Origin: Gamsiella multidivaricata
Lineage: Eukaryota; Mortierellomycota; Mortierellomycetes; Mortierellales; Mortierellaceae
DNA length: 64,000 nucleotides
NCBI RefSeq assembly: GCF_025024155.1
Contig: NW_026251754.1
Location: 186,001 to 250,000, forward strand
Reading direction: 5' to 3'
Shown here: piece after piece, positions 12,019 through 24,411 of the stretch
Layout: every line of letters begins with the position of its first letter
Position numbering within the stretch: position 1 is the first letter of the stretch
Translations under genes and position numbers: made by a program
The notes under the pieces: model-generated
What the model was told of the DNA's origin: nothing
The model's database searches: none
Seen by the model: only the letters and a program-made list of their open reading frames with translations

Positions 12019-12379
12019 ATACGGCAGACACCTCGAACGAAACCATAGAGCGATACAGTAACATTCCCCTTACCGCTCGCAGCCATGTCATACAACTCAA
12101 ATAAACCCCAAGTTGCGTCTTCATCTCGTTGCATCGCTTGAATGGACTGGGCGAAAGTGTAGTTCAGGAATACGGGCGCATAGACGATACGCGAAGAGCA
12201 ATGCGATTTCGTCAAATACTTTCCTAATGAAAGACCACAGAAAGCGTGGTGTCTTTGTGGGGGACTCAATCAAGGACTCTGCTGACCACAGCCATCTCCT
12301 CACCTGCAGGGCATATTCAATCTCGGGCATTGTGAAAGGATCCAACATGAGGTCCTTTCGACCCACTGCTTGTGAGCGA

Positions 12380-12386
12380 TATATAA
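12380..12386 (+). promoter_or_regulatory. TATA box
   Basis: TATATAA lies 79 bases before the ATG at 12459. This is the main argument for placing a transcription unit start here. Confidence 0.5.
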
Positions 12387-12458
12387 GCCCGTCTGCTTCT
12401 GTCGTGCCTTACTATGCCCTTGCTGACTTCTCTTCTCTGTCCTCAACCATCTACAACA

Positions 12459-13480
12459 ATGTGTCCTCTTCGTCGTCAAAATGTGCCTCCTCGACGGCTG
12501 TCTTTCACCAGAGAATCAGCACCGAGCCCGCCAGCTACCATACGTACGTCTATTGATCCTGTCGCGCGCAGTGGTAGCAGCACATCACAAATCTGTCGCC
12601 CTGGAGATGCGCCTGAAACTCGACCCCAATGTACAAGACTAATGTTCCTGCTCTCTGACGGTATATGGAATGGTGGTAAGAATGATTTTTTATTGTTGTT
12701 CAAAATATATTTACTGTGCAACCATGTTCGCCAAGTAAAAGTCGGTCCTGTCCTTTCGACTTTTTAGAATCCTTGCATCCGAACATATGGCTCTGCGGCC
12801 AGCAACCAACTGTGTCTGGTGAGAGTGCATCTTCCGCTTCTCGAGTCCGCAGATGGCATGACATCCCCTCCTGGCCCTGGGAGGTGCCTCTTTCAGTATT
12901 AGCCAATAAAAGTCGGCTGGAACAACGTCGAAATGCCATCAGCGTACCCCATGGCCAGGAACAGGAGTATGTCTCCAATCCCTCATCGTTTTCGATTCCT
13001 TCCGTCACGGTTTCTCAGCTACAAGGATTCGGTACAGCATACAGGGTACCAGTTGACTCAGAGCAACGGTCTTCGATGTTTACCTCTAACACCCGCGATC
13101 AACACGACAGCCCGTCCAGGCATTCGGCACCCCAAGCGACGATAGTACGATGGCCCCCTGTGTACATGGTGCCAAACCGACATATCGATTGCCAATCTTG
13201 CTGTTATTCCGTCAATACTCCTCTGTTTGAATACCCTCCATATACATCCTTCAGTCAAATGGACTTGAGCAATTCAGCCATGCAGAACTTGTACATCCAT
13301 CCTTATGTGCAAGATAGCAATATGGCGTATGATGGATTTGATATGAGGTCTCAGCTTCCAATACCAAATGAATGGATCGCCATGCGGTTGCAGCCTTATG
13401 CGTCTGGAGATAATAGCGGGAGACCTCCTACTGCGGGACAAGGCAGGCGAGGAATGGGCCATCAATCGTACCACGGATAG
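12459..13480 (+). CDS. Hypothetical protein, tentative three-exon model
   Basis: A TATA box at 12380 precedes an ATG at 12459. A model of exons 12459-12543, 12572-12630 and 12803-13480 uses GT-AG sites and totals 822 nt (273 residues). The last exon is the best supported: a long open frame rich in Ser, Pro, Tyr and Gln, ending …QGRRGMGHQSYHG. No domain is recognised and much of it looks disordered. The start of the last exon is uncertain, because the frame is also open upstream to 12716. A transcriptional or RNA-binding role would be a guess, so I give none. Confidence 0.45.
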
Positions 13481-13886
13481 CAAGAAGCAAGAAACGATAT
13501 TTCGACCACAAGAAGAGATGGAGAAAGCTGGACTTTCTCTACTTCAGTCGTCTTCATTCCTTTTTTTTCTTAGTCCCTCAGTTTGCTTAGCCGTTTCATT
13601 TTTTTTTTTATAAAAGCCGTGAGCAATAAACATTGTACAAAGAAAATGAAGGAAAAAAGGCACAAAAGAGACTAAAGGTGGGATTGAGCTTGGAGTTAGA
13701 TATATAACAAGGGCCTGTCGTTCTGTGCTCATCTTCATTTTTACACGCCCATCCTCTTACATCTATACCTTCAAACCCTTCACCTTCACGACGCAACAAA
13801 AACCAATTCTCAGACCAGCCCACTGATTCTTTTGCAAGTTTTCTTTTTTTTTTTTTTTTTTTTTTCTTTAAAAAAAACTTTGGATT

Positions 13887-14426
13887 ATGATGCAACAAGT
13901 CGAGTTCTTGACCCCATCGTCCCATAGGAACAAGAGTCTTATGATTCTCCGTCATCTGGATGCGGCATTTGTAGAGTTCCACCAAACCCGTCGTGAAGAT
14001 TCTGCCCGATCCTTAGACATGACCATCCCAGGTTTCCAAGCGATGGTACAAGGCACATGCCGCAACAAAATCTATCCACAATACCTTCCCCGGGTGATTC
14101 TCACCATCACGACGTACTATCAAGTCTGGAGGGATGAACGCAAGGTCCTGGATGCGGCTGAGGATGACGATCTTGCACGGTACAAGGAGTGCGAGAGGAA
14201 TAATGTGGAGCCGCTACCGGAGCTTGGAGAGTGGGTGATGCCGATGTGGCCGCCTAAAAGGGGGAAATTTTATATGAAGACAAGGGAATTGAGCGAGAGG
14301 GACCGGGAGATGGATAGGGCTATTACACAGAGGTTTGCGTCTGCGGAGGCGTTGTTGACGCTCTTGGACGAGGCAATTATTGGGCCGAGAGCTGTTAGGC
14401 CGGGGAAGTATGTCTGGAGGGGTTAA
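13887..14426 (+). CDS. Hypothetical protein, 179 residues, intronless
   Basis: A clean single-exon frame beginning MMQQVEF with balanced, non-repetitive composition. It has a hydrophobic/aromatic middle (YLPRVILTITTYYQVW), an acidic stretch (EDDDLARYKECE), a WVMPMWPPKRG motif and a helical charged C-terminal half. No family recognised; fungus-specific conservation is likely given the composition. It is preceded by a T23 tract and an A-rich run within 50 bases of the start, the kind of poly(dA:dT) element that keeps fungal promoters nucleosome-free. Confidence 0.6.
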   Translation: MMQQVEFLTPSSHRNKSLMILRHLDAAFVEFHQTRREDSARSLDMTIPGFQAMVQGTCRNKIYPQYLPRVILTITTYYQVWRDERKVLDAAEDDDLARYKECERNNVEPLPELGEWVMPMWPPKRGKFYMKTRELSERDREMDRAITQRFASAEALLTLLDEAIIGPRAVRPGKYVWRG

Positions 14427-16406
14427 ATAAGGAGGACACGCGTTGAAGAGAAGGGATCGTGTCACAGCACAACTTCATAGCACCAGCACAGCAGAGCACA
14501 GCAGAGCACAGCACACATTAACGCAAGTATATTGAATCAGCTTTTGTTTATCGAGTTCCAAAATAAAAAGAAACAGTATCATCATCTATCATGAAATGCA
14601 TAGGAAACGTCTTTCAGCTTCCTTCTATCCATGGCCGTCTGCGGGGCGTTCCTTGCCCAGTTACGGTTTTCATATTTCAAGTTGCCGCCACCGCTGCCAC
14701 CGCCACCGCCAAAAAAGAAGCTGTAGTAGAGTAAAAACCTCTCTGCGCGATATGTGCTGCCTCGACAGGACATACAGCCTCCATGGACACAACGTGCTAA
14801 AAATAAAAGACCAAGTGCCCTTTTCCCTACTAGTCAAGGGTCAATCCTAGTTAGGCCACGAACATATCGCTCTTTCATCTTCATTTTCATCTAACAGCAG
14901 ACAAGGCGAAGTTTCAACGGTTATTGTTTTGAGATAAGTCGGTCAGTCTCGGTGTGTGACCAGAACGGAACCACAATAATTTAAGAGGGCAGAAAAGAAA
15001 GGGAGCCACAGCTCTGAAATGAGGATGGATCAGCGATGGATCGATCATGGATGCAGCAGGGCTGATGGCATGGCATCGCATGAAAAACGTCATCAAGTGA
15101 GGAACACCCCACGAGTCAGGGACTCTGCTCAGGGGACACAAGTGCCAGGTCGGGTTTATGAGCCCACATAGTGCGTACCATACTGACCTTCGTACTAATT
15201 TCCCAATATTTCATCCTCCAGCAGCAGCAATTACCAATGACTCCTCTTCCAGTCGATCGACAGCGACAGCAAGTGTTTCCGTTATACTTTGTAGGAAAGA
15301 TGACAGTGGTTGTGACTCCGATCGATCTATACGACTGGAATCCGAATCAGTGCGCGGTGCTGCTGTGGGTGGAGCATTCGAGTTGGCAGCATGGTAGGAT
15401 GGATTGTAATTAGAGTATGAGCGAACGGCACTCGTGAAGATATGTCTATGCAGTAGCCCTCAGGCTGGAGCCTTGTTACCGAAGTCAGCGCGTGGTCATG
15501 GCTGAACGATCATTTGAAGCTGAAACGGTAAATGGGCATTTAAAAAGACGCGTCGTAGACACTGGTGCGTGTAATCCCGTAGTCCACTTTGATGTAGCAA
15601 ATAAAGAACGACCTGTATCAAATGCACTTGCGTCAAAAGTACTTGCTACCCCTGTTTAAACTACGCCTTGTACTAGACGCGTGGCTTCCTCGTAAAGATA
15701 CCGGAGTTGAAAGGGAGAAATCCGAACCAACGGTCATGCAGCTACATAAAGGGAATGCTAAGAAATGCTCGCCGATTTCTCTGTTGTATGTGATCCTGAA
15801 GACTTCGCATTTGTGTTTGGAAGCTCAATGTTGCGGCCACCTTAGCCTCCAATACATCATACCCTACTACTTATTTTTGCTGAATACATAGAGGAGGCAA
15901 AACGAGCGTGGCGCCGTGATGGAAGGAAATGCACACGGCATTGTAGTCATCTGTGTCCAGCAGAAAGATCTGCGTGAATTACAAAAATACATTAGGGTAC
16001 CACGGCTCTTCAATGCAACTGCATGCGATTTTGATGTGGATCTTCCAAGTTCCTACTCTTTCTCTATTCTCATCTCTATTGTGTACTCATTATTACACCC
16101 TGCCTAGTTTCAGCATGTAACCATTTAACCACCATCAAGACAAAACACTTACTCTAGCTGTATAAAGGTGGTCAATTCTTTTTTTTTTCCCCTCTCCCTT
16201 CGTCCATCGTTCTCCATTTGAGCTACAGAAAGCGCTTGCAGTTCTTCTGCACCCTCACTCACTGCATCTTCGCTTAGGAGCCCTTGTTGTTTCGTCCAGC
16301 GCGCCTTCGCTATTGTTCCTTACCACAACCCTTTCCATTCTCGTTACACTCCCCCATTTCACTTCATATAACCGCTGCCTTGCTCTTCATACCTCTCTCA
16401 ATCCCC
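14427..16406. other. Intergenic, weak open frames only
   Basis: Contains short AGCACAGCAG-type repeats at about 14486-14515 and two overlapping ~80-codon frames at 15158-15413 of unknown meaning. A stretch at 15480-15900 may be element debris. None is supported as a gene. Confidence 0.4.
16161..16166 (+). promoter_or_regulatory. TATA box of the 16.4-kb gene
   Basis: TATAAA lies 246 bases upstream of the ATG at 16407 and is followed by a pyrimidine-rich leader, implying a fairly long 5' UTR. Confidence 0.45.
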
Positions 16407-19097
16407 ATGCCATCCCCAAAGCGTGCCTACTCGCAGCTTTTGAGCCAATTACCCACTTACCAGGCGCCCCTGGAGATCCTGCGCGAGATGGTCTATTTGG
16501 TTCACGAATCCAAGGCAAAAGGGAAAGCTTCTCAGGGTTACGCTAATAGGCAGACAAACCCGAAAAGATTGTCACTTGATCTTTTGCGAGTGAAGGTCAA
16601 GCAGGATTCTAAGCGGGGTAAAAAGCGCAAATCAAAGAAAGAGGCATTTGCTACGTGCATCGAGGAAGGCAGGTGTCGCCTATTGTATTTTTTTATGACG
16701 TGATTGGCAGATTCAACGCGTAACTAACATATAGAAGGTATCTATATCTTTCCTATTTTCCACAAAGCAGCCAAGAGGATCTCGTCTTATGACGGAACCA
16801 AGGTCCGAGGTGGAATCCCAAAGCAAGGCAAGGCCTCTGAAGTCCGACCCCCCATCTACGGCCACCACCCTTATTGGGACCCGGTCTCGAGTCCTAAGAC
16901 TATGATCAAGGGTGCAAATCTTGTCAAACCCGTAATTAACACCGCGGCCCCTGGTGAAAAACCCAGACCCCAAGCTCCCAAATTCATCAACACTGCTGTA
17001 GATTACCAAGAAATGTCAAATGCCGCTGAGATTGCTAGCCCAAGCCCTTCTTTTTCAGAAATCATGAATCCCCAGTCGCCACCCATTTTACAGGACTTCA
17101 CCAAGTACTTTAGCAGCGCCCCAGCTGGACCTCCAGTCGCAGCTGGGCAAGGTCAATGTGCTTCGCCTGAAAACCTCGATATCGAGTTATTCAGTGAAGA
17201 TGCCACTGAATATCCTGGCTCCCCATTCATGGAACAGCCTCGATTCGACTCCTCTGCTCTCTGCGCCCTTTACGCACTCTCTGAACCCAGCCCAGCAAAG
17301 TCCTCGACGCCCACTCAGACCTCTGGAGTTCCTTCTTGGTCCCAATTGGCTCAGTCGCCTCGTCCTGGCACCCAACGTCATGACGGAGATAGCGGCCAAA
17401 AACTCGGCCACCATGATCGAAGCGAGTTTGGTGATGAACAAGACGGCTCAGGGTCTAGCCACAACTATCCCGGAGACGACAGTTATGGTCCTGATGACGA
17501 GATTACCCAAGAAGGCAATGACGACGAAGACCAAGATGATGATAAAGGAAGTCAGCGATCGTCACCTTCTTCAGTATCGGGTTTTAATCTGGCCCAGACG
17601 ATTTGTGCAGCTCATGTAGCCGCCTGCGCCGCCTCTGCCGCTGCCGCGGCAAACTTTGCAACGGCCTCGGCCCAATCTGCATCTTCTGCGGCGTCATCAG
17701 CCCTGGCTTTTGAACTTTCAACCAAAGTAACCAGATCGAACAGAAAGAGGAAGATGCCTAGTCCATATGCGCAGACCCAGCAGACATCTACTTCGATGAG
17801 CCCGAGGAATTCGCCCAGTCTTTCTATCCGAGTCCAAGCATCACCTGTGGCGAGCCTCAAACATTTACCCAACCGACTTGTCCAAGATATTGGAGGGCAG
17901 CTGCGCGCAGGATTCTCTAGTCCGAGTTCCTGCGTCGATTTGTTGGAACTAATGCACAGGAACGGCCTATTGGGCAATAATATGTTTGACACGCTCTATG
18001 AAAGAGTGGCCAGTGACCTGAAAGTTCACGATCATCCTGATAACGATGAGCAAGAACGACGACTACGCGAGATCAATGGACAACGTTTCCTTGAAACGGG
18101 CGGTACTGCCAAGGAATTGGCTGCCATTAACGAGCGACAGGCTCTCCGTGAGCGCCGTCGACGAAGCGATTATTCTTCAGTGAGTGCAAGTCGGCCAATG
18201 GACCCAGGTTTGAGGACTCCAACCCCCACAACGGCTGCAAATCAACACTCTGCAACTCATCTCAGCACTCCTACCCTTGCTTCTGCTCCCTTCAACCAGC
18301 CAACTGCATCCGACAGCAGCACGCCTGCTTGCAATCCAATTCCTTTGAATAGACCAACGGATCCTCGTTCGAGACCTCATTCTTCCGCCCCATTGAAGAA
18401 GCCAACTGTACCTCATATTTTCGGTAGCAGGTCTTCATCCAGTTCAAAGCAACAAACTGTATCGCACATCAACAGCCCTTTCCTGGCCGCTTTAAGCCAA
18501 CAACAACCATCTCACGCGAGCATCTCTACATTGGTTTCATCAGGCCAGCCGACAACATGTCAAGTCAGTGCCTCTCTTCCAACTAACTTGGGCCAGTCAA
18601 CTACACCCCACATTTTTGGCAGGAATTCTTCGTTGGATCAAGTGTCCTTGCACCAATACACCTGGCCAGCACCCATATCTACCGCACCAACTTCATCAAC
18701 CCCTCTCTCTCTACATCGCCCGCAACCGGACATTCACAGCCGTATGGACAGCAACAGTAGAGATGACCAAGAGTCTAGGCAATTCAGACCTTATCCGAAC
18801 GTGAATGTTGTCTACAATGAGGTTGGCCCTGTCGAGAGCTTTCATCAGCCCACATCTATCTCTTTCACTCCGTCTCTTCCAAGTGCGTCCTTTTTCAGTG
18901 CTTCATTGAGAGCTACTGCACAGAAGTCTAGCGTCGCCTCGCGTGGAGCGACGCGGCCGGCACCTCAACTGCAACCCCAGCCGCGCAGTTTAAGAGCTGA
19001 TCAGGGTAATGACGATCAAGGACAAGGGGTATCGGAAGCACAGACTCCGTATGTTGTTGAGGAGCCCAGAGCTCCTAGTTCTCTCCGGAGTGAATGA
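16407..19097 (+). CDS. Large Ser/Pro/Gln-rich disordered protein, unknown function
   Basis: Two exons. The second (16735-19097) is one long frame and the first (16407-16668) begins MPSPKRAYSQLLSQL. The total is 2625 nt, 874 residues. Frame continuity is best met by a GC-AG intron (donor AAG|GCAGGT, acceptor ATAG, with a CTAAC branch-like site just upstream). A GT donor at 16675 with an acceptor at 16737 is an alternative. The N-terminal ~140 residues are basic and folded-looking (KRGKKRKSKKE, then IYIFPIFHKAAKRIS). After that come acidic (DDEDQDDDKG), Ala-rich (CAASAAAAANFATAS) and long Ser/Thr/Pro/Gln-rich tracts with repeated HIFG and QPT motifs. It may be a nuclear regulator, but no domain supports that. 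Probably intact. Confidence 0.7.
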
Positions 19098-19417
19098 TCA
19101 AGGCGACAGAGTTGCCTAGGAAATCTCGAAGGAATGATGGAGGCGATTCATCTTTTACTGCCATGTGAGCTCTAGCAAATCGAATTTTGATATACTTATT
19201 TTTTTATGCGAATGAAGTAAAGATACACACAAGGAGTGTCCCATTGAATAAAAAAATAATAATAAAAGAGAACCATCAGCATTTGGTGCATGCCTGAGCA
19301 AGTTCTGCTAGTTGGATTATATCAGCTCATCCTCATATTACAACAGGGTAGAATAACTCTCCTGTATCACTAAACCAGAGCTAAGACCTATAAAGCAGTT
19401 CCCAGTAGGAGCATTTT

Positions 19418-20041
19418 CTACCGATTATCTAGGATGTAGAAACGCTTGTTTGCAAGTGGTCGTCCGACGACCATAACTTCAGCCGCATAGCCCTTCGAGT
19501 ACTTGATGTTGGTCGCAGCAACAGTCGTCTCTGTAGGACTGTGCTCGCTGAAAATAGTGACATTAGGACTGGACTCACAGATAGCATTGATATGGGAGTC
19601 TTTGCCGAAAGCGTCTGGCTCACTGTGGTAATTGTAAGCTTCTGATCCAAGACCGGCAGATCCCTGCAATCTTGTAACAGGGATGAAGTGAGCGAAATAT
19701 GCGTGGTCTGCTGCCCCTTCAAGAAATCCCAGAACAATCGAGGATCGCGACGGAAATGATTGTGAACCAAGATCAGCGACGCACCGAGAGCCAGCGTTAT
19801 GAATACCTTAGCTTCACTGTGGTCGGGACTCGGTGAGGTGTATTCCACGACCCGTACTCAAAGAATCAATGTCAAACTCTCTTGGTTGATGGGAGACTAT
19901 GTTGATTATGCCGCCATGCTTAATCATCACACCCCTGAGCTTGCCTGTGGAATCAGAGATATATATCACATAGGCATGGTGGTGCAAAGTCAAGTTGGCT
20001 ATCTGTGGCCCACGCGCATTCAGCTGAGACTTGAGAAGCAT
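19418..20041 (-). pseudogene. NRPS adenylation-domain fragment (pseudogene)
   Basis: Reading the minus strand from 20041 to 19418 in three successive frames recovers core motifs of a non-ribosomal peptide synthetase adenylation domain. They are AYVIYISDSTGKLRGVM (A3, the AMP-loop motif, normally YTSGSTGxPKG), FITLALGASLILV, then TETTVAATNIKYS (A5) and GRPLANKRFYILD (region before A6/A7). Stops and at least two frame changes interrupt it, and no condensation, thiolation or thioesterase domain flanks it. It is therefore an isolated remnant of a once larger synthetase. In intact enzymes this domain selects and adenylates an amino acid. Homology-like residue strings may persist to about 19360. 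Confidence 0.75.
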
Positions 20042-20208
20042 GGAAATGCAACGCCGGAGGCGGGCTGCATGATTGTTCCGGTTTGCTAACCTTATTTGTT
20101 CCAGGCACCAATTTGAGGGGCCGTGCTGAAACTATTTTTGACCGCAAACATCTTCATGACTTTTGAGCTTTGAAAAAACACGCTTCAGAAGAGAATTGTT
20201 TGGCATTC

Positions 20209-20211
<3 letters not shown>

Positions 20212-20239
<28 letters not shown>
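20212..20239 (+). repeat. T-homopolymer of about 28 bases
   Basis: Long T run between the NRPS relic and the 3' end of the large minus-strand regulator gene. Length is prone to assembly error. Confidence 0.6.
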
Positions 20240-20246
<7 letters not shown>

Positions 20247-20393
20247 CCTACAATTTCCCTAATCATACATATCTCCGCCTCCATCCTTACGTCCCCAAAG
20301 CATCCTCTATCTCCATCATCTTTTCATGTCCGCCCACCTTTCCTCCTCCTACTGCTAGTGATGTTGCTAGTGATGCTGCTGATGATGTTGATG

Positions 20394-23300
20394 CTAATGC
20401 TGTGCGTTCCGTATTACGGCCGAAAGATTATTCGTGGTCGCCGATGCTAAATTTTTCGCAAAGACTCTCACTCCAACATTGGCCTGGGTACGAATCCTCT
20501 CCAACTCGTCCACGGCTTGCCGAATCGTCATACTCCTAACCCGTACCAACCTCTCGATCTCCAGCAACACAGAGCGAGCCTCGATATAAGTGACCCGATC
20601 CTCGGGCGCGAGCCATCCGAGTTGATATTGCTGGTTTAAGGAACCGATCGATGGCCCGCCTTCCCAGCCGACGGTCCATTCCATCCAGTAGTCGTGTACG
20701 GTCTGCGTATTAGTGCTTAAGCGATAGATTGGAGGGCAAGGTAGAGGAGAGTAGGGTGACAAATCTGTTCCCTGAGCTGGGGCAGATGTTGAAGTGGCGC
20801 CAGAGGTTATACTTGTTGTTGTCGTAGTTGCAGTCGTTGTTGTCGTATTTGTAAGTTCTGTGGACAGCGCGCCCATATTATTATTCCGAGCCTCTACAGA
20901 TATTCCAGTTCCTGAGGTGGCCATCATCGCCGCCGCCGATTCTGATCTCGTTGCAGTGTTTGCACCAGGCTGGCTGGCGGCCAGCGAGAAAGATCCGGTT
21001 GTGGGCGTGGTCGCGGCGATGTGCTGCGACCCTGAATCTACATTAGTGGGACTACTTGAAGGCTGTGCGTACACGGACTGTACTAAGGACCGTACTGAAG
21101 ATAGAGTTAAAGAGCGTGCCGAAGACTGCACCGAGGACTGTGCTGAGGACTGAGCTTCCAGACGAGATAGCCTTGCATTGGCCATAACTAGAGCTCGAGC
21201 TGCATGATGACTTGCTGTTGCTGTTGCTGGTGCTGGTGCTGGTGCTGGTGCTGGTGCTGGTGCTGGTGCTGGTGCTGGTGCTGGTGCTGTTGCGTTAGTC
21301 ATTCTTTGTTGTGTCATCATCGACATAGCGAGACTTGAGGCGTTGTTGCTGCATAGAAGGGACGCTGCTGGAATCGTGGTCGGTGCTGTTTGCAAAGCCT
21401 GTGACGTTGACAAGTTTAGTCCAGTCTGTGATACTGCCACATTTGGTCCATTGGTTTGAATGTGCGCCGGCGCCGAGACAAGAGCAGGGATCGAGGCTTG
21501 AGTGGAGAAGGGCGGCTTAGATAGGGAGATGCTTGTTGGGGTGGGGTTGGCGATGTGTTCCTCAGGGGCAAATGAGACCATCTGCGTCGGTGGAGTAATA
21601 CTAGCGGCTGTCGCTGTCACTGTCGGCTGCACCGATGCTGCCTGAGTCGTTGCCGTCTGAACTGGAATCTCGGCGAACGAGGCAGAAGTAGGTATCATAG
21701 GAGATACGGATGCGGAGATGAGGATGGGATCCTGCGCCATTTGACCGTACCGAGAGGTACTGATGCGCGGCAAGTTGAGATCCAAGTCCTGTGTCAGCGT
21801 TGTTCCTGTTGCTGTTACTGTTGCTGTAGTAGTGGTGGGGCTCTGTACCGGTGGTGACGCGATTGCAATTGGAGTAAGGGTTGACCCCTCGTGCAAATCC
21901 GGCGCAGCCGCAGGAGAAGTGTTTCCTTGAAATAAGTCAGGCACTGAAGCTATCGGCCCGTCTGCCGTCTGTGAGGTCTCGCTTGGCGACAATTGAGAGG
22001 AAGGCAGCTCAATCAATGCTGACCTATCGGTAGCAGCACTCAAAGCTGCTAGCGATATGATGGTTGGCGTAGACGGTGCTGCTAATCTAGTGGGTGGAGC
22101 TGATGTCGTTGCAGGCTGTTCATCTATCAGTATGGGCGGCGTTGTTGCCGCTAGGGATGCTGTCGTCTTTGCTGCTACCACTGCAGACGATATTGAGATT
22201 GCTTCGGACGAAGCTGAAATTGTTGCTGTCGCTTCAGGCGATGCTGCGCTTGAAGTCGTTTCTTTCTTAAGCGACCGAGCGGCGGACCTCGGGGCAGGCT
22301 TATTCGATCGGCTCTCCACCACGACCTCATTCCACGCCTGCGCATAGTCTGGCGATGAAGGCTCCGAAGATGGGACTTGGTCCGTTGTAGCGTAGATCCT
22401 GGGCTGAATTGTCCCTACACCAGTATGCATAATATTCTTCATGCCGGGATGCTCTCTGACGATACACTGAGCCAGCGTAGCTAGCGATTTGGCTCCCAGT
22501 CTCTGCTGAAGCGAATCGATCGCTTCGCTCTCCGTCATGCCTTTGTCCGTCATCAGTCGCTGGATCTCCCGCACAATCGTTCGTGAATGGAGCAGGTAAA
22601 GTCTGTCCTTTTCGACCCCCCAAGTGGTACCATAGCGCTCGTCCAGTTCTTTAATGGATGGATTACCATTGATACCTTTGGTCATTTGATCCCAGATATG
22701 CTGAATACTATGGTCACCCTGAAACATCATGTACTTGAGTTGGCCATTTGATTTGCGTGTGCTAGCTGTGGTTGACTGGCTGGATGATGAACGTGAATTC
22801 ACAGACTCCAGATGCAGGATATTGTCTTGATCAGCGCCCTCCAGAGACTGATGCCGCTGCTTGCCTCGAGCGCCGCTATTCGTAGGCCTTGCAGGAATAA
22901 TATCAATATCCTTGGATTCCAATCTCACAAACAACGCCTGGATCGTCTTGACATGCTCTTCAAGAACAGTAATGAGCAGGGGATCGCAATAGAGTCCACT
23001 CAGGCCCAGTTGCTGTGCTCTGCTCTGGGAAACTCGCAATTGCTCAAAGAATGATGGTGATATTAGTTGTTGAACATTGACCGGACCACCTGCTGGGTCT
23101 GGGAGGTTGAGATACTTGGATATAGACTCGATTAGAACCGAAATTGAATGCGTGATGTCGAGAGAATATTCGAGGCGCGATAGGTCGTTCTCGGCGGTTG
23201 ATGACTCAGCTGGTGGGGATTCCTCTGGGCTCAGCTTTACAGGTCTCCACTGGGTGCCCTCCATTTCATCCTCTTCCTCCGTCTTGATACTTTCCAAGTC

Positions 23301-24411
23301 AATCACCTCAATCGATTTCGGCGCCGAGCTCGAGATCATATAAATATCATCGTCGCTATCATCATCAGGATAGTGAGCCTCGGTCGACATGTGTCCATGC
23401 GAGTCATGGTCGGAGGATGGTTGAATACTTTGATTCGCAGGTATTGAAACTTGCTCAGAGGGCGAAGAAGCACCAGCCAGTGCTGATTGGGATATAGCGT
23501 TGAACAGAGATGGGATGACGGGCGACGACATGCTGGGGATTGACAGGCGTCTCTTTCTTCCGGATGTCCTGGTGTCGTCGTCGCCGTGCTCTTGCTTGCG
23601 CCACAGCCGTAAAACTGGCAGAACAAGCGACTCAGTGCCCAGGACTGGGAGGGCAGATCGGTCGGTACTAGCTTTGAGCACCTGAATTTCTTTTGGTAGC
23701 ACTGTCGTCTCAACATATTCGATAAACTTTTCGAGCGTGACAAAATATCCGTCGCTGAACATGCGTGCTTGACACCAGTTCTATCATTATAGAGAGATAT
23801 TTTAGCATTCCATGCCCGTGATGAGAAAACATGGGCGATATGGTTGTCCATTGTTCCCTGAATGAAATGATGCTTCAGAAATGTGTAGCCGCAGATCGCC
23901 TTTTGCTCCAAGTTCGCACCTTCCATGTCTTGACACCTTGGCGCTCCATTGCATGCGCGAGCATCTTGTCTTCTTCCTCGGGGGTCCAGAGTGCGTCAAC
24001 GAAATCATTCGAGGCATCGGGGAAAAAATCATGATCCTCAATTGGCGACATCGATTGCGCCCGTTCTCGGCGGCGGCGATATCTCTTGTCAACTGACAAG
24101 CCCAATTCGTATTCTTGTTCTCGATGATGTTCCCGTTCCTTCCTGCGCTTGTTTTTTCTCCTGTTACGGTGCTCTCTTCTTGGCGATCGCTCGCGCGAGG
24201 GCGATGAACGGCGCTACATATACAAAAACTGAGAGGTCATTCGACATTATCTCGCACGGGTCCCATAGAGAAACGTAGTGCAATTGCTTACATGTGAGTG
24301 CTTGCTGCGCTTGCGGTATTCTCGGTCAATGATGTCCCTGTCGCTGTCTTCATCCTCCTGCATACTCCTTCTGTGCCGATCCTCGTCTCGGTGCCTGTGC
24401 GAGCCGCTCAT
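20394..24411 (-). CDS. GCR1_C-domain transcription regulator, two GCR1_C domains
   Basis: Three exons on the minus strand: 24411-24292, 24213-23920 and 23780-20394. They total 3801 nt, 1266 residues. The N-terminus is Arg/Ser/His/Asp-rich. About residues 118-190 contain LWTPEEEDKMLAHAMERQG and then NWC-x(n)-YFVTLEKFIEYVETTVLP, matching the N-terminal module of the gene at 28.1 kb. Two GCR1_C-like domains follow, at about 484-575 (IWDQMTKGINGNPSIKELD) and 1152-1225 (YWMEWTVGWEGGPSIGSL). In yeast Gcr1 this domain binds CT-box DNA of glycolytic promoters. The long middle is Ser/Thr/Ala/Gln-rich with a Pro-Ala dipeptide run encoded by a (GGTGCT)n microsatellite. The target genes are unknown. Confidence 0.82.
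21228..21289. repeat. (GGTGCT)n microsatellite coding a Pro-Ala run
   Basis: About ten hexamer units inside the large regulator gene, read on the minus strand as alternating Ala-Pro. Hexamer slippage changes length without breaking the frame, so it is a likely polymorphic linker. Confidence 0.85.

Noticed and set aside
15158..15413. Two overlapping ~80-codon frames
   Set aside because: Short, different frames, no domain and no splice logic linking them to a larger gene; one could be real but nothing supports it.
15540..15610. Second Tc1 relic suggested by AAGACGCGTCGTAGA shared with 7.31 kb
   Set aside because: Only a ~15-base match and no transposase motifs in any frame nearby.
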